24,411 nucleotides of DNA from a virus. This document shows positions 13,673 to 21,692 of this stretch, one piece after another (the first letter of the stretch is position 1; each line of letters begins with the position of its first letter). The notes under the pieces are model-generated. The model saw only the letters and a list, made by a program, of their open reading frames with translations, was not told the origin of the DNA and searched no databases. The stretch lies in the IMG/VR virus record IMGVR_UViG_3300010368_000107, positions 1 to 24,411 of that record. One strand, written 5' to 3'. A program made the position numbers and the translations under genes.

Positions 13673-15669
13673 CTGAATATGTCACCATAACCCTGCCAGA
13701 TGGTCGCGCCGTTCGCTTTCCGTCCAGTATGACGCGCGCCCAAATGGCCGATGCCCTAAACAGCTTCCCAGCACCAAAGGGCGGCGCTTCAACCAACAGC
13801 GAGGCCGTTGCCGAATTGGGCAGCAAAGCCCGCTCGTTGGCAATGGGTGGGCAGAACGGCGCAAGCTATGGCCTTGCTGACAACGCGGTGGGCGTTATGT
13901 CGGCAATCACCGGGGCCGTGCCAAACGAGGGCGGCGGCAAACGGTTGTTTGATTATTCCGGAAGCTTTGGCGACAGGTACGAGCAAAGCCGAGATTTGCA
14001 GCGCGGGCAGTTCAACGATGCGAGGGAGGCGAACCCCGGCGCATTTATGGCGGGGGACGTTGGCGGCGCGGTTGTGCAAGCCCTTACAACCCTGCCAATA
14101 GCCACCGGGGCGACCATCTGGAACACCATCGCGCGCGGTACGGGGATTGGTGCGGTTGAGGGAACACTGCAAGGCGCGGGCAACGCTGACGGCGTGGATG
14201 TGGGCAAGAAGGCACTCGCGGGCGGGCTTTTGGGTTCCATTCTTGGCGGCGGCGCTCCTGTTGCGGCCTTGGCAGGGTCTAAGGCTACACGCCTGTTGAG
14301 TGACCCAGCCGGGGGGCTTATCGACCTTGCCCTTGGCCGCGCGAACCAAGGCAAAGCAAACCGCACTATAACATCGGCGCTGCAAAAAAGCGGGCAGGGT
14401 TCCGACGATGTGGCGCGGTCGATTGCTAAAGCGGCGGCGGATGGTCAACCCGAATACACACTAATGGACGCGCTAGGTATGCCGGGGCAGAGGACCGCGA
14501 ACGGCATTGTCCGGGGCGGCGACAGCAAAGCGGGGCTTGATTTGGCTGACTTCCTAGAGAAGCGCCAGCTTGGACAGCCCGAACGGGTTTCTAGGTTTAT
14601 TGATGACGCGTTCGGGATGAACGGGCAAAGCGCGGAGCAAACCCGCACAGCGATGACTAGCGCACGCGGCAAGGCGGCGGATACGGCGTATTCAGCAGCG
14701 CGCGGCAATGCGGCACCAGTTGACGTGCGCGGCGCTATTTCCGTCATTGATAACCGCATTGGCGGCATGAATGGCAGCGGCGTTGTGGGCGATGGTATCG
14801 ACGGAAAACTTGCATCATATCGCAACAGGCTTGCGGCCAAGCCTCCGCCAAACGGGGAAATATCCCGCGAATTGAGCGACTTTGACCGGGTTCTTGGCGT
14901 CAAACAGTCAATTCAAGATGACATCGGCGCAGCGGTGCGGGCAGGCCGCAATAATGAGGCGCGCGAACTTGGCAAGCTTGTGGAAGAATTGGACGCAGCG
15001 CTTGAAAATTCGTCTGACATGTATCGCACCGCAAACGATGGTTTCCGCAAGGCGTCCACAGAAATCGACGCGATAGATCAAGGCGTTGATATGTTGCGCC
15101 CCGTGCGCCGTGAAACTGACACCACCCAACAGTTCGGCAAGATGACACCGGAGCAGCAGCAGGCGGCACGCACGGGCTACGGCGACAGAATGTTGTCCGG
15201 CATTGAGGCAAACAAAGCCCCAACGGCGAACCGCGCAAAGGCGGTGCAAAGTACCAAGATGGACGCAGAAGCGGCGGCAATGGCTATCGATCCCGACACA
15301 TACGCGCGGCGGCTTGCGCGCGAGACAGAAATGTGGATGACGCAAAATAAGGCGCTTCAGGGTTCAGCCACGGCGAACAATTTGCAAGACATTGAAGGCG
15401 CATCCAGAACATCGGGCGGGCTTTTCCAAGCGCTGCAAAAAGCTGGAAACTTCCAGCTTGGGGATGCGGCGGCGCAAATCATGGCAACGCTTGGTCCTAT
15501 GTCCAAAGGCCAGACCGAGGCAACAAAGCAACTAATCGCCAAAGCGCTTATGTCGACGGACCCAATGGCGGTGCTAGCCCCAGCGTTGCGTCAAGAGGCA
15601 GGCTCACAGCAGACCCGGCGGGTAATCGAGTCCATCATCCGCAACACGGGCGGCGCGTTGGGGCGTTAA
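13669..15669 (+). CDS. Large internal virion (ejection) protein
   Basis: This 666-residue protein overlaps the previous gene by ATGA. It opens with VTITLPDGRAVRFPSSMTRA followed by QMADALNSF, a small N-terminal motif common in large phage internal proteins. A glycine-rich hydrophobic segment at about 180-205 (ALAGGLLGSILGGGAPVAAL) could enter or cross a membrane. The remainder is mainly charged helices. Together with the preceding gene it probably builds the channel that carries DNA through the envelope. Its stop shares TTAA (15666-15669) with the stop of the opposite-strand gene. Confidence 0.65.
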   Translation: MTEYVTITLPDGRAVRFPSSMTRAQMADALNSFPAPKGGASTNSEAVAELGSKARSLAMGGQNGASYGLADNAVGVMSAITGAVPNEGGGKRLFDYSGSFGDRYEQSRDLQRGQFNDAREANPGAFMAGDVGGAVVQALTTLPIATGATIWNTIARGTGIGAVEGTLQGAGNADGVDVGKKALAGGLLGSILGGGAPVAALAGSKATRLLSDPAGGLIDLALGRANQGKANRTITSALQKSGQGSDDVARSIAKAAADGQPEYTLMDALGMPGQRTANGIVRGGDSKAGLDLADFLEKRQLGQPERVSRFIDDAFGMNGQSAEQTRTAMTSARGKAADTAYSAARGNAAPVDVRGAISVIDNRIGGMNGSGVVGDGIDGKLASYRNRLAAKPPPNGEISRELSDFDRVLGVKQSIQDDIGAAVRAGRNNEARELGKLVEELDAALENSSDMYRTANDGFRKASTEIDAIDQGVDMLRPVRRETDTTQQFGKMTPEQQQAARTGYGDRMLSGIEANKAPTANRAKAVQSTKMDAEAAAMAIDPDTYARRLARETEMWMTQNKALQGSATANNLQDIEGASRTSGGLFQALQKAGNFQLGDAAAQIMATLGPMSKGQTEATKQLIAKALMSTDPMAVLAPALRQEAGSQQTRRVIESIIRNTGGALGR

Positions 15670-15893
15670 ATCGAGGTGTAAAGCCATATCGCACCGGGCA
15701 AGGCGGCTGCAAACGGGATCAGGATGTAAGCGTAAACCTTCAAGGGCAAGTCATCTTGCGGGGTTCCGGTCTTTTCAAGGCGGCGGGCCGTAATAAGCCC
15801 GACCACGCCAAGGCCGCAAGCCGCGTTCGCGACAATCACCGCCGAAACAATCTGAAAAAACATATAAATATCCATACCCCAATAAGTGACCAC
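15666..15893 (-). CDS. Small two-helix membrane protein on the opposite strand
   Basis: This is the only - strand gene I accept in the window. The longest form starts at GTG 15893 (75 residues); ATG at 15875 (MDIYMFFQ, 69 residues) or 15863 are alternatives and seem more natural. Two hydrophobic helices are clear: IVSAVIVANAACGLGVVGLI and VYAYILIPFAAALPGAIWLY. They are separated by a charged loop RRLEKTGTPQDDLPLK. No clear ribosome binding site is seen. No family is recognised. It could be an accessory gene acting on the host membrane, for example in superinfection exclusion, but that is a guess. No + strand frame fills this gap. Confidence 0.55.
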   Translation of the reverse strand: MVTYWGMDIYMFFQIVSAVIVANAACGLGVVGLITARRLEKTGTPQDDLPLKVYAYILIPFAAALPGAIWLYTSI

Positions 15894-15911
15894 GCCTTAA
15901 CCCCGCGTCAA
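15882..15911 (-). promoter_or_regulatory. Possible weak promoter for the - strand membrane gene
   Basis: On the - strand TTGACG (15911-15906) matches a -35 box in five of six positions. At 18-base spacing ACTTAT (15887-15882) matches a -10 box in only three. The transcript start would fall near the ATG at 15875, which would make a leaderless message and explain the missing ribosome binding site. Confidence 0.2.
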
Positions 15912-15935
15912 TAGCCCGCCTGAAAATATTCACAC

Positions 15936-15956
15936 CAAAAAGACCCGTTTCGCGGG
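15936..15956 (-). terminator. Possible short terminator on the - strand
   Basis: Read on the - strand, CCCG and CGGG form a short stem around a CGAAA loop, followed by TCTTTTT (15942-15936). The stem is only four or five pairs, so it is weak. It lies between the portal gene and the opposite-strand gene and could stop antisense transcripts. Confidence 0.25.
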
Positions 15957-15974
15957 CAAATTTGCGTTGGAAAC

Positions 15975-17945
15975 ATGAAAAAAACCAAAATCACGGACCA
16001 AATACAGTCCAACGTCAAAGCGCAAGTGCAGGCCGCGCGGTCTTTCATCGCGTCAAATATCGCGCCGGACCGCATCAAAGCCGACCGTTACCGCAATGGA
16101 GAGGTTGATATTGGCAGCGAGGCGGGCCGTTCGGCGGTTGTCGCAACGCCAGTTTCGGACACCGTGCGCGCGGTTAAGCCTGCCCTGATGCGGTTGTTCT
16201 TGCAGAGCGACCCGGTTGAATTTGTACCACGCACCCCGCAGGACGTTCAAAGCGCACGCCAGCGGACCCAGATGGCGCGTTATGTGTTTGACCGATCAAA
16301 CGGGTTTATGGTGCTGCATGATGTGTTTGATGACGCGCTTGTCAAGAAAGTTGGCATTGCCAAGGTTTCTTGGGATGAAAAGCAAGAAATCGAGTTTGAC
16401 GAATATTCGGGCCTATCGCTAGAGGCCGCGCAGTATATCGCGGATCAGCCCGATATTGAGGTTGAAAGCGCCACGCAGGAGCCTGACGGTTCTGTGTCCA
16501 TGAAAATATCGCGGACCAGCGACAAGGGCCGGATTAGCATAGAGGCATTGCCGCCAGAAACGTTTTTCGTGAACGCCGAAGCCAAGAGCCTAGAGACAGC
16601 GACCATTTGCGGCCACGCGGAAGAGCAGACCGTTGGCGACCTTGTGGCGATGGGCTTTGACCTTGAGGACGTGCAAGGGCTGGACGGCGAAACCGAGGAC
16701 GAAGAAAACAGCGAACGGCACGAGGGCGTCACCGAGGAGGAAAGCGACGATCCGTTGATGAAAAAGGTTCTGGTGACAGAGGCTTACATGGACGCGGACC
16801 TTGAAGGAACGGGCATCCCGCGCAAATACAAGTTTATCCTTGGCGGTTCCGCTTTCGATGTGCTGGACTTTGAGCCATGCGATCAAGTGCCTTTCGCGGT
16901 GTTTGAAGTTGATCCAATCCCGCACGCCTTTCATGGGCGCAGCTTGGCCGAAATCCTTATCCCCGATCAGGACAGCCAGACCAGCATGGAGCGCGGGTTG
17001 CTGGACTCAATCAATATGGCGAACACCCCGCGCGTTGTTGCGTTGAAGGGCAAAGTTGACGTTGACAGCCTGTTAAACAACGAAACGGGCGGCGTTATCT
17101 GGGCAGACCAGATGGACGCGGTACGGGAATTTTCCATCGGCAACGGCGCGACGATCGCCTTGCCAGCGTTGCAATATCGGCAGACGCGCATAGAGGCCAA
17201 AACGGGCGTGCAGGGCGTGGGCATGGGCTTGGATGCCAATGCACTACAGAACCAGTCGGCAACGGGCGCAGGCATCGCGGAACGGGCCGCTATGGGCCAG
17301 ACAGAGTTGATTGCGCGCACCTTGGCGGAAGGCGGCATGAAACAGCTTTTCAAGTTGATCGATGCGCTTGTACGGCAACACCCCGACCAAAACACGATGA
17401 TGCAAATCGCGGGCGAGTTTGTTGAAGTCGACCCGCGTTCGTGGTCGGCTGATGCGGACGTGACGGTAAACGTTGGGCTTGGCACCAACCGGGCAGACGA
17501 ACGCACGGCGGCGCTAGGTTCGATGGTTCAGATGCAGATGAATATTTACCAGACCCTAGGCGCGGATAACCCGCTTGTAGGGCTTGGCGAGATCCGCACG
17601 GGCATAGCGGACTTTTACCGCGCACAGGGCATTTTTGACGCCTCCAAATACATCAAGCCATTCGGGCCGGAACAAGCCGCGATGATGCAGCAGAAGGCCG
17701 CACAGCCACAGCAGCAGCAGACCAACCCGCTTGCCGAGGCTGAAATGATTAAAGCGCAATCCAAAGAGAAAACAGACGCCGGGCGGCTGATGCTGGATGC
17801 GCAGAAGTTCAAGATGGACGATGACCGCAAGCGGGACGAAATGGCGCAAAAGCTGGCGCTTGAGGCCGTGAAATTGCAGGGCCAATACAACGTACAGCCC
17901 GACTTGCAGGCGATTGAGTACCAGCAAAACTTGCCGCGCTACTAA
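15975..17945 (+). CDS. Portal protein
   Basis: This 656-residue protein is a podovirus portal of the P22/SU10-like type, the dodecameric ring at the capsid vertex. Features: an N-terminal helical region with VATPVSDTVRAVKPALMRLF, a middle domain with ISIEALPPETFFVNAEAKSL, and an acidic loop (GETEDEENSERHEGVTEEES). Next come FAVFEVDPIPHAFHGRSLAE and DSQTSMERGLLDSINMANTP, the portal stem region. The C-terminus has a glutamine/alanine-rich tail beyond FDASKYIKPFG, expected for barrel helices. GGAA lies 5 bases before the ATG. Scaffold and capsid genes follow in the classic order. Confidence 0.9.
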   Translation: MKKTKITDQIQSNVKAQVQAARSFIASNIAPDRIKADRYRNGEVDIGSEAGRSAVVATPVSDTVRAVKPALMRLFLQSDPVEFVPRTPQDVQSARQRTQMARYVFDRSNGFMVLHDVFDDALVKKVGIAKVSWDEKQEIEFDEYSGLSLEAAQYIADQPDIEVESATQEPDGSVSMKISRTSDKGRISIEALPPETFFVNAEAKSLETATICGHAEEQTVGDLVAMGFDLEDVQGLDGETEDEENSERHEGVTEEESDDPLMKKVLVTEAYMDADLEGTGIPRKYKFILGGSAFDVLDFEPCDQVPFAVFEVDPIPHAFHGRSLAEILIPDQDSQTSMERGLLDSINMANTPRVVALKGKVDVDSLLNNETGGVIWADQMDAVREFSIGNGATIALPALQYRQTRIEAKTGVQGVGMGLDANALQNQSATGAGIAERAAMGQTELIARTLAEGGMKQLFKLIDALVRQHPDQNTMMQIAGEFVEVDPRSWSADADVTVNVGLGTNRADERTAALGSMVQMQMNIYQTLGADNPLVGLGEIRTGIADFYRAQGIFDASKYIKPFGPEQAAMMQQKAAQPQQQQTNPLAEAEMIKAQSKEKTDAGRLMLDAQKFKMDDDRKRDEMAQKLALEAVKLQGQYNVQPDLQAIEYQQNLPRY

Positions 17946-17960
17946 CGGGAAACCCCACAC

Positions 17961-18200
17961 ATGAACATTGAACAAAAGGCAGCGACCGCAGCGCGGTTGC
18001 TGGCCGATGAAGGCTTTTTAATGGCCTTCGATGAAATCAAAAGCGCGGCGGTTGCCGTGTTTTTAGATGCCGCCTCAACACCAGAGGCGCGCGAGGAAGC
18101 GCACGAAAGCGTGCGTTCAATCGAGCAGCTTAAAGCCCGCTTTGCGAGTTGGTCAGATGACCTAAAGCGCCGGAAACATAAAGAGAGGTCTGCACCGTGA
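17961..18200 (+). CDS. Small hypothetical protein between portal and scaffold
   Basis: This 79-residue protein is mainly helical (QKAATAARLLADEGFLMAFD, then ESVRSIEQLKARFASWSDDL) and ends in a basic tail, KRRKHKERSAP. Short proteins of this look are common directly after portal genes in phages of this kind; the role is not known. The stop overlaps the GTG start of the scaffold gene as GTGA, so the two are probably translated in a coupled way. Confidence 0.65.
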   Translation: MNIEQKAATAARLLADEGFLMAFDEIKSAAVAVFLDAASTPEAREEAHESVRSIEQLKARFASWSDDLKRRKHKERSAP

Positions 18201-19192
18201 GCGACACGACAGAACAAACAGACATGGATTCGATGGTTGATCGATACATGGCAGCATCCGAGGCACCGGAAACGACCGAGGATGAATCGGAAGTAGACGA
18301 CACCGAAGAAGAATTGACCGAGGACGCCGACACGGGCGCAACCGAGGAAGAGCCAGAACCGGAAGCCGAAACCGATGAGGACGAGGCGGGGGAGTCCGAA
18401 GAAGACCCCGACGAGGACGAGGCAGAAGCCGCCAAAGCCGACCAGCCCAATTTGATCCCCGTCTTGGTAGACGGCAAGGAACAAAAGGTGACTCTGGACG
18501 AGTTGAAGCGCGGTTATTCTGGGCAAGCCAAGATTCAGCAGGATTTGCAATCTAATGCCGGGGTGCGAAAGCAGCTTGAGCAAGCGGCGCAAGCCCTAAT
18601 GGATCAGCAGGAAAGTTTCCTGAAACTGCACCAACGGCAACAGCAAGGCGGGTTCAAACCAACCCCCACGCCGCCAGACCCGGCCATGATCGAACAGGAC
18701 GCCGTTAAGTATTTGCGCCTCCAGGCCAAGTACCAAACCGATGTCAAAGAGTATCAGGCCGAACAGCAACACATTGAACAGATGGACCGCCAACGCAGCG
18801 CATACGCGCAGGCGAAGCACTCGGAAACGATCAATTCGCAGGTTGCAAAATTGCGGGAACGTATCCCGGAATTAGCCGACGAAAAGACCGCGCCCGACTT
18901 CGCCCGCAAGCTATTCGCGGCGGGTTCTGAGTACGGTTACAGCAGCGACGAGTTGAGCGGGATTGAAGACGCCCGCGCGCTTGAGGTGCTGAGTGATGCC
19001 GCCAAGTGGCGCGCATTGAAGGCCAAACAGGTGACGTCAAAAGCACCCCCAAAGCCGACCCGCAATGTGAAAGCAAAGGCCGCAAGAGTTGCGCCCGTTG
19101 ATGCAAAAGCCAAAGCGGCAAAGGCACAATTCCGCAAAACCGGCTCGTTAAACGATGCCGTGGAAGCCTTTTTGTTCGCTTCAAATCCTTAA
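18197..19192 (+). CDS. Scaffolding protein
   Basis: This 331-residue protein sits directly before the major capsid gene, the usual place for the scaffold that guides procapsid assembly. The first 80 residues are extremely acidic (for example EDESEVDDTEEELTEDADTG). VLVDGKEQKVTLDELKRGYS follows, a motif frequent in phage scaffold proteins, then long glutamine-rich helices (EQAAQALMDQQESFLKLHQR). The C-terminus is basic (KPTRNVKAKAARVAPVDAKA), as needed to bind the capsid protein. The start is GTG, overlapping the previous stop. Confidence 0.85.
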   Translation: MSDTTEQTDMDSMVDRYMAASEAPETTEDESEVDDTEEELTEDADTGATEEEPEPEAETDEDEAGESEEDPDEDEAEAAKADQPNLIPVLVDGKEQKVTLDELKRGYSGQAKIQQDLQSNAGVRKQLEQAAQALMDQQESFLKLHQRQQQGGFKPTPTPPDPAMIEQDAVKYLRLQAKYQTDVKEYQAEQQHIEQMDRQRSAYAQAKHSETINSQVAKLRERIPELADEKTAPDFARKLFAAGSEYGYSSDELSGIEDARALEVLSDAAKWRALKAKQVTSKAPPKPTRNVKAKAARVAPVDAKAKAAKAQFRKTGSLNDAVEAFLFASNP

Positions 19193-19216
19193 CCTTGAAA
19201 ACCGGAGACCATTACC

Positions 19217-20173
19217 ATGGTTCAGCCAACCAACACCTTCGATTCCTATGATGCCAAAGGCGCACGGGAAAGCCTCGCGGATTACATTTCCAATGTGGAC
19301 CCGCATGAAACGCCGTTCCATTCGAACACCAAAAAGGTGAAAATCGACGCGCACAACCACGAATGGCAGACTGATGCGCTGCGTTCGGCTGCGCGGAACA
19401 AGCACGTCCAGGGCGATGACACCGTTGCATCGGCCAAGACAGCGACCACGCGCCTGGGCAACTACACCCAGACGTTCAAAGACGCCGTTGCCATTCCTGA
19501 CACTGACGACACCACGAACAAAGCGGGCCGTCAAAAAGAAATCGTTTACCAGATGATGAAGATGGGCAAGGAATTGCGCCTTGATTTGGAACTGGCGATG
19601 TTTTCCAACTATTTCAAGGCAGCGGGTGACGCCACCACCGCGTCGGAAATGGCGGGCGCTTTGTCTTGGATCAAGACAAATACCAGCGTAGGGACAGGCG
19701 TTCCAGCCGACCCAACGGGTGACGGTACGGACGCGCGCACAGACGGGACGCAAGTTGCGTTTTCTCAGGCCCGCCTTGACACTGTGATGCAGGGTATCTG
19801 GGAGGCTGGCGGCAAGGCTGGCACGGTTTACCTGTCTGCGTACCAGCAAAACATTGCATCCGGCTTTGTCGGGTCCAATAACCAGCGTTCGACCGTTGAC
19901 GCCAGCGCCGACAAAAACACCGTCATCAACTCGATGGATGTTTATATCTCGCCGTTCGGCAAGGTTGAAATGCAGCTTTCGCGCCTCAACCGTGCGCGTG
20001 ATGTTTTGGTCCTGCAAGACGATATGTGGGAACTTGGCGTAAAACGGAACTGGAAAGAGTCCGAACTTGCGAAAACAGGCGATGCCACCAAGAAACAGAT
20101 TGTTGGTGAATTCACCCTGATTTCCAAGAACGAAAAGGCATCGGGCGGCGTGTTCGACAACACCACAGCCTAA
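19217..20173 (+). CDS. Major capsid protein (SU10/DUF5309 type)
   Basis: This 318-residue protein matches the SU10 major head protein family (formerly DUF5309), an HK97-fold capsid protein. Hallmarks are TFDSYDAKGARESLADYISN and DPHETPFHSN at the start, HEWQTDALRSAARNKHVQGD, the long helix IVYQMMKMGKELRLDLELAM, and the C-terminal LSRLNRARDVLVLQDDMWEL ... EFTLISKNEKASGGVFD. The ATG has CGGAG about 9 bases upstream. It stands after the scaffold gene and before a strong terminator. This is one of the firmest calls in the window. Confidence 0.93.
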   Translation: MVQPTNTFDSYDAKGARESLADYISNVDPHETPFHSNTKKVKIDAHNHEWQTDALRSAARNKHVQGDDTVASAKTATTRLGNYTQTFKDAVAIPDTDDTTNKAGRQKEIVYQMMKMGKELRLDLELAMFSNYFKAAGDATTASEMAGALSWIKTNTSVGTGVPADPTGDGTDARTDGTQVAFSQARLDTVMQGIWEAGGKAGTVYLSAYQQNIASGFVGSNNQRSTVDASADKNTVINSMDVYISPFGKVEMQLSRLNRARDVLVLQDDMWELGVKRNWKESELAKTGDATKKQIVGEFTLISKNEKASGGVFDNTTA

Positions 20174-20181
20174 GCCAAACG

Positions 20182-20215
20182 GGGCGGCGTGTAAAAGCGC
20201 CGCCCTATCTTTTTT
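20182..20215 (+). terminator. Strong intrinsic terminator after the capsid gene
   Basis: The perfect 8-pair G+C stem GGGCGGCG (20182-20189) with CGCCGCCC (20198-20205), an 8-base loop, and TATCTTTTTT directly after it form a textbook terminator. The next gene begins 14 bases further, and its ribosome binding site (AGGGG) follows the T-run, so there is no room for a promoter between them. Confidence 0.92.
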
Positions 20216-20228
20216 CTAGGGGCATCAC

Positions 20229-20405
20229 ATGCAAATCAAAATTCTGAATGAGCGCCTTCGGGCGAATGGCGGACGCTGGGCTAAAGGCGATATTGTGCAA
20301 GTTGATAGCGGGTTCAAGGCCGAGGCCGAGGGCAAAGGCGTTGGCGGTTTGTTTGAGGTTGTTGCGGAGCCGGTCAAGGTATCGGTGCGGACAGGCCGCA
20401 AATGA
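20229..20405 (+). CDS. Small protein after the capsid gene, 58 residues
   Basis: The ATG at 20229 with AGGGG upstream opens a 58-residue frame (MQIKILNERLRANGGRWAKG, then DIVQVDSGF and LFEVVAEPVKVSVRTGRK). It looks like a small beta-barrel. The stop overlaps the next start as ATGA. Its position suggests a head-completion or decoration role, but no family is recognised. Confidence 0.7.
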   Translation: MQIKILNERLRANGGRWAKGDIVQVDSGFKAEAEGKGVGGLFEVVAEPVKVSVRTGRK

Positions 20406-20689
20406 AAATTGCCGAGCAGTTTATTAATGACGATGGGGCGAAATTCCACGTCAAAAAGGTCTATGACGCAACCCCGCATCTTGAGCAGGTCAAGGCATTG
20501 CGCAGCGCCGGGGCTATCGGGCAGGGCGAAAACCGCCTTGTGGCGCGCGTTCCGCTTTGGGTCATCAATGAATGGTGCAAGCAAGCGGGCATTTTGTATT
20601 CCGATGTCGAGGCGCGGCGCGAGGTTATGCACCGCAAGCTACTGAACGGCGAGGCCAGCGCTTTCCGCGTTTGGCAGGGGAAATATTGA
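20402..20689 (+). CDS. Hypothetical protein, head region
   Basis: This 95-residue protein starts MKIAEQFINDDGAKFHVKKV and ends in GEASAFRVWQGKY. Mixed helices and strands are likely (PHLEQVKALRSAGAIGQGEN, VPLWVINEWCKQAGI). It is conserved-looking, without gaps or low-complexity sequence, and coupled to the preceding gene by ATGA. I cannot name the family. The place between capsid and fibre genes points to a virion or assembly protein. Confidence 0.65.
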   Translation: MKIAEQFINDDGAKFHVKKVYDATPHLEQVKALRSAGAIGQGENRLVARVPLWVINEWCKQAGILYSDVEARREVMHRKLLNGEASAFRVWQGKY

Positions 20690-20699
20690 GGGCTAAACG

Positions 20700-21692
20700 A
20701 TGGTAATCAGCACGGCAACAATCACGGGATCAATCCCGCTCCCCGACACGACCGCACCGGAAACGGGGGCTTATGTTGAGTTTACGCTGACCAGTTACGA
20801 CACAGAATTAGCTGTCGTGTTGCCAAAAATGGTACGGGCGCAAATCGCGACAGACGGGACGTTTTCGGCGGTGCTTTGGCCAAATGGCGTTGGCATCCGG
20901 TCCACGCAATACAACGTGACCGTGCGAGAGCCGACTAAGCGTTATGATTTAGGCAACATTTCCATCCCAAGCACGGGCGCGCATAACCTGCACAGCCTTT
21001 TAGGCGTTTCCCCGTCAAACCTCTTGGCAATCAACGTGCAGGCGGCGCAATCGGCAGAAGCGGCGGCTATCAGCAAGCTGGAAGCTGAGGCAGCAGCGGC
21101 GGCGGCATTGGTTAGCGAGGGCGCGGCAGATGCAAGCGCGACAGCAATCATTGGGCTGGCGGCGGAGGCAGGTGTAAGCGCGGCGGAGGCAGGTGTAAGC
21201 GCGGCGGCGGCATTGGTTAGCGAGGGCGCGGCAGATGCAAGCGCTATTGCGGCAGCAGCAAGCGCGGCGGCAGCGGCGGATTTGTCCGAAGTTACGCTTG
21301 CGGGCGCTGAAACGCTGACCAACAAAACCCTCACAGCCCCCGCGCTGACCGACCCCACGCTGACCAATCCAGCAATAGACGGTTGTATCATTGATGAAGT
21401 ATTTACCATTACCGATGCCGCAGGATTCCAAATTGACCCCGGCAACGGGGCGATCCAACAAATCACACTGACCGCCAGTCGCACACCACTTGCCACCAAT
21501 TTTGCCAACGGCGAGACAATCACGCTACGGATTGCGGACGGTACGGCATACACAATCACATGGTCCACGATTGGTGTGGTCTGGGCGGGGGGCACCGCGC
21601 CAACACTGGCCGCAACCGGCTTCACAGAGATTAATTTACAGAAGGCGGGCGGCGTTGTGCGCGGCGTTTATGTGGGGGATTTTGCATCTTGA
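20700..21692 (+). CDS. Tail fibre protein
   Basis: This 330-residue protein is a probable tail fibre. The N-terminal beta domain (about 1-110) contains TATITGSIPLPDTTAPETGA and ends YDLGNISIPSTGAHNLHSLL. An alanine-rich repetitive shaft at about 118-200 (AAAALVSEGAADASA twice, EAGVSAA twice) probably forms a trimeric coiled coil. Next comes the fibre motif ETLTNKTLTAPALTDPTLTN, and the C-terminus is a strand-rich knob with NFANGETITLRIADGTAYTI and GFTEINLQKAGGVVRGVYVG. GAGGG lies 7 bases before the ATG. The knob would bind the host surface. Confidence 0.8.
   Translation: MVISTATITGSIPLPDTTAPETGAYVEFTLTSYDTELAVVLPKMVRAQIATDGTFSAVLWPNGVGIRSTQYNVTVREPTKRYDLGNISIPSTGAHNLHSLLGVSPSNLLAINVQAAQSAEAAAISKLEAEAAAAAALVSEGAADASATAIIGLAAEAGVSAAEAGVSAAAALVSEGAADASAIAAAASAAAAADLSEVTLAGAETLTNKTLTAPALTDPTLTNPAIDGCIIDEVFTITDAAGFQIDPGNGAIQQITLTASRTPLATNFANGETITLRIADGTAYTITWSTIGVVWAGGTAPTLAATGFTEINLQKAGGVVRGVYVGDFAS
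21096..21244 (+). repeat. 44-bp direct repeat flanking a 21-bp tandem repeat in the fibre shaft
   Basis: A 44-base segment at 21096-21139 recurs exactly at 21201-21244, an offset of 105 bases (35 codons). Between them a 21-base unit beginning GGCGGAGGCAGGTGTAAGCG occurs twice in tandem (21161-21181 and 21182-21202). All copies are in frame, so gain or loss of units would change shaft length without breaking the gene. Confidence 0.92.

Noticed and set aside
19181-20017. Long - strand open frame (278 codons) opposite the capsid gene
   Set aside because: The + strand gene is a clear major capsid protein; the antisense translation is low in recognisable structure.
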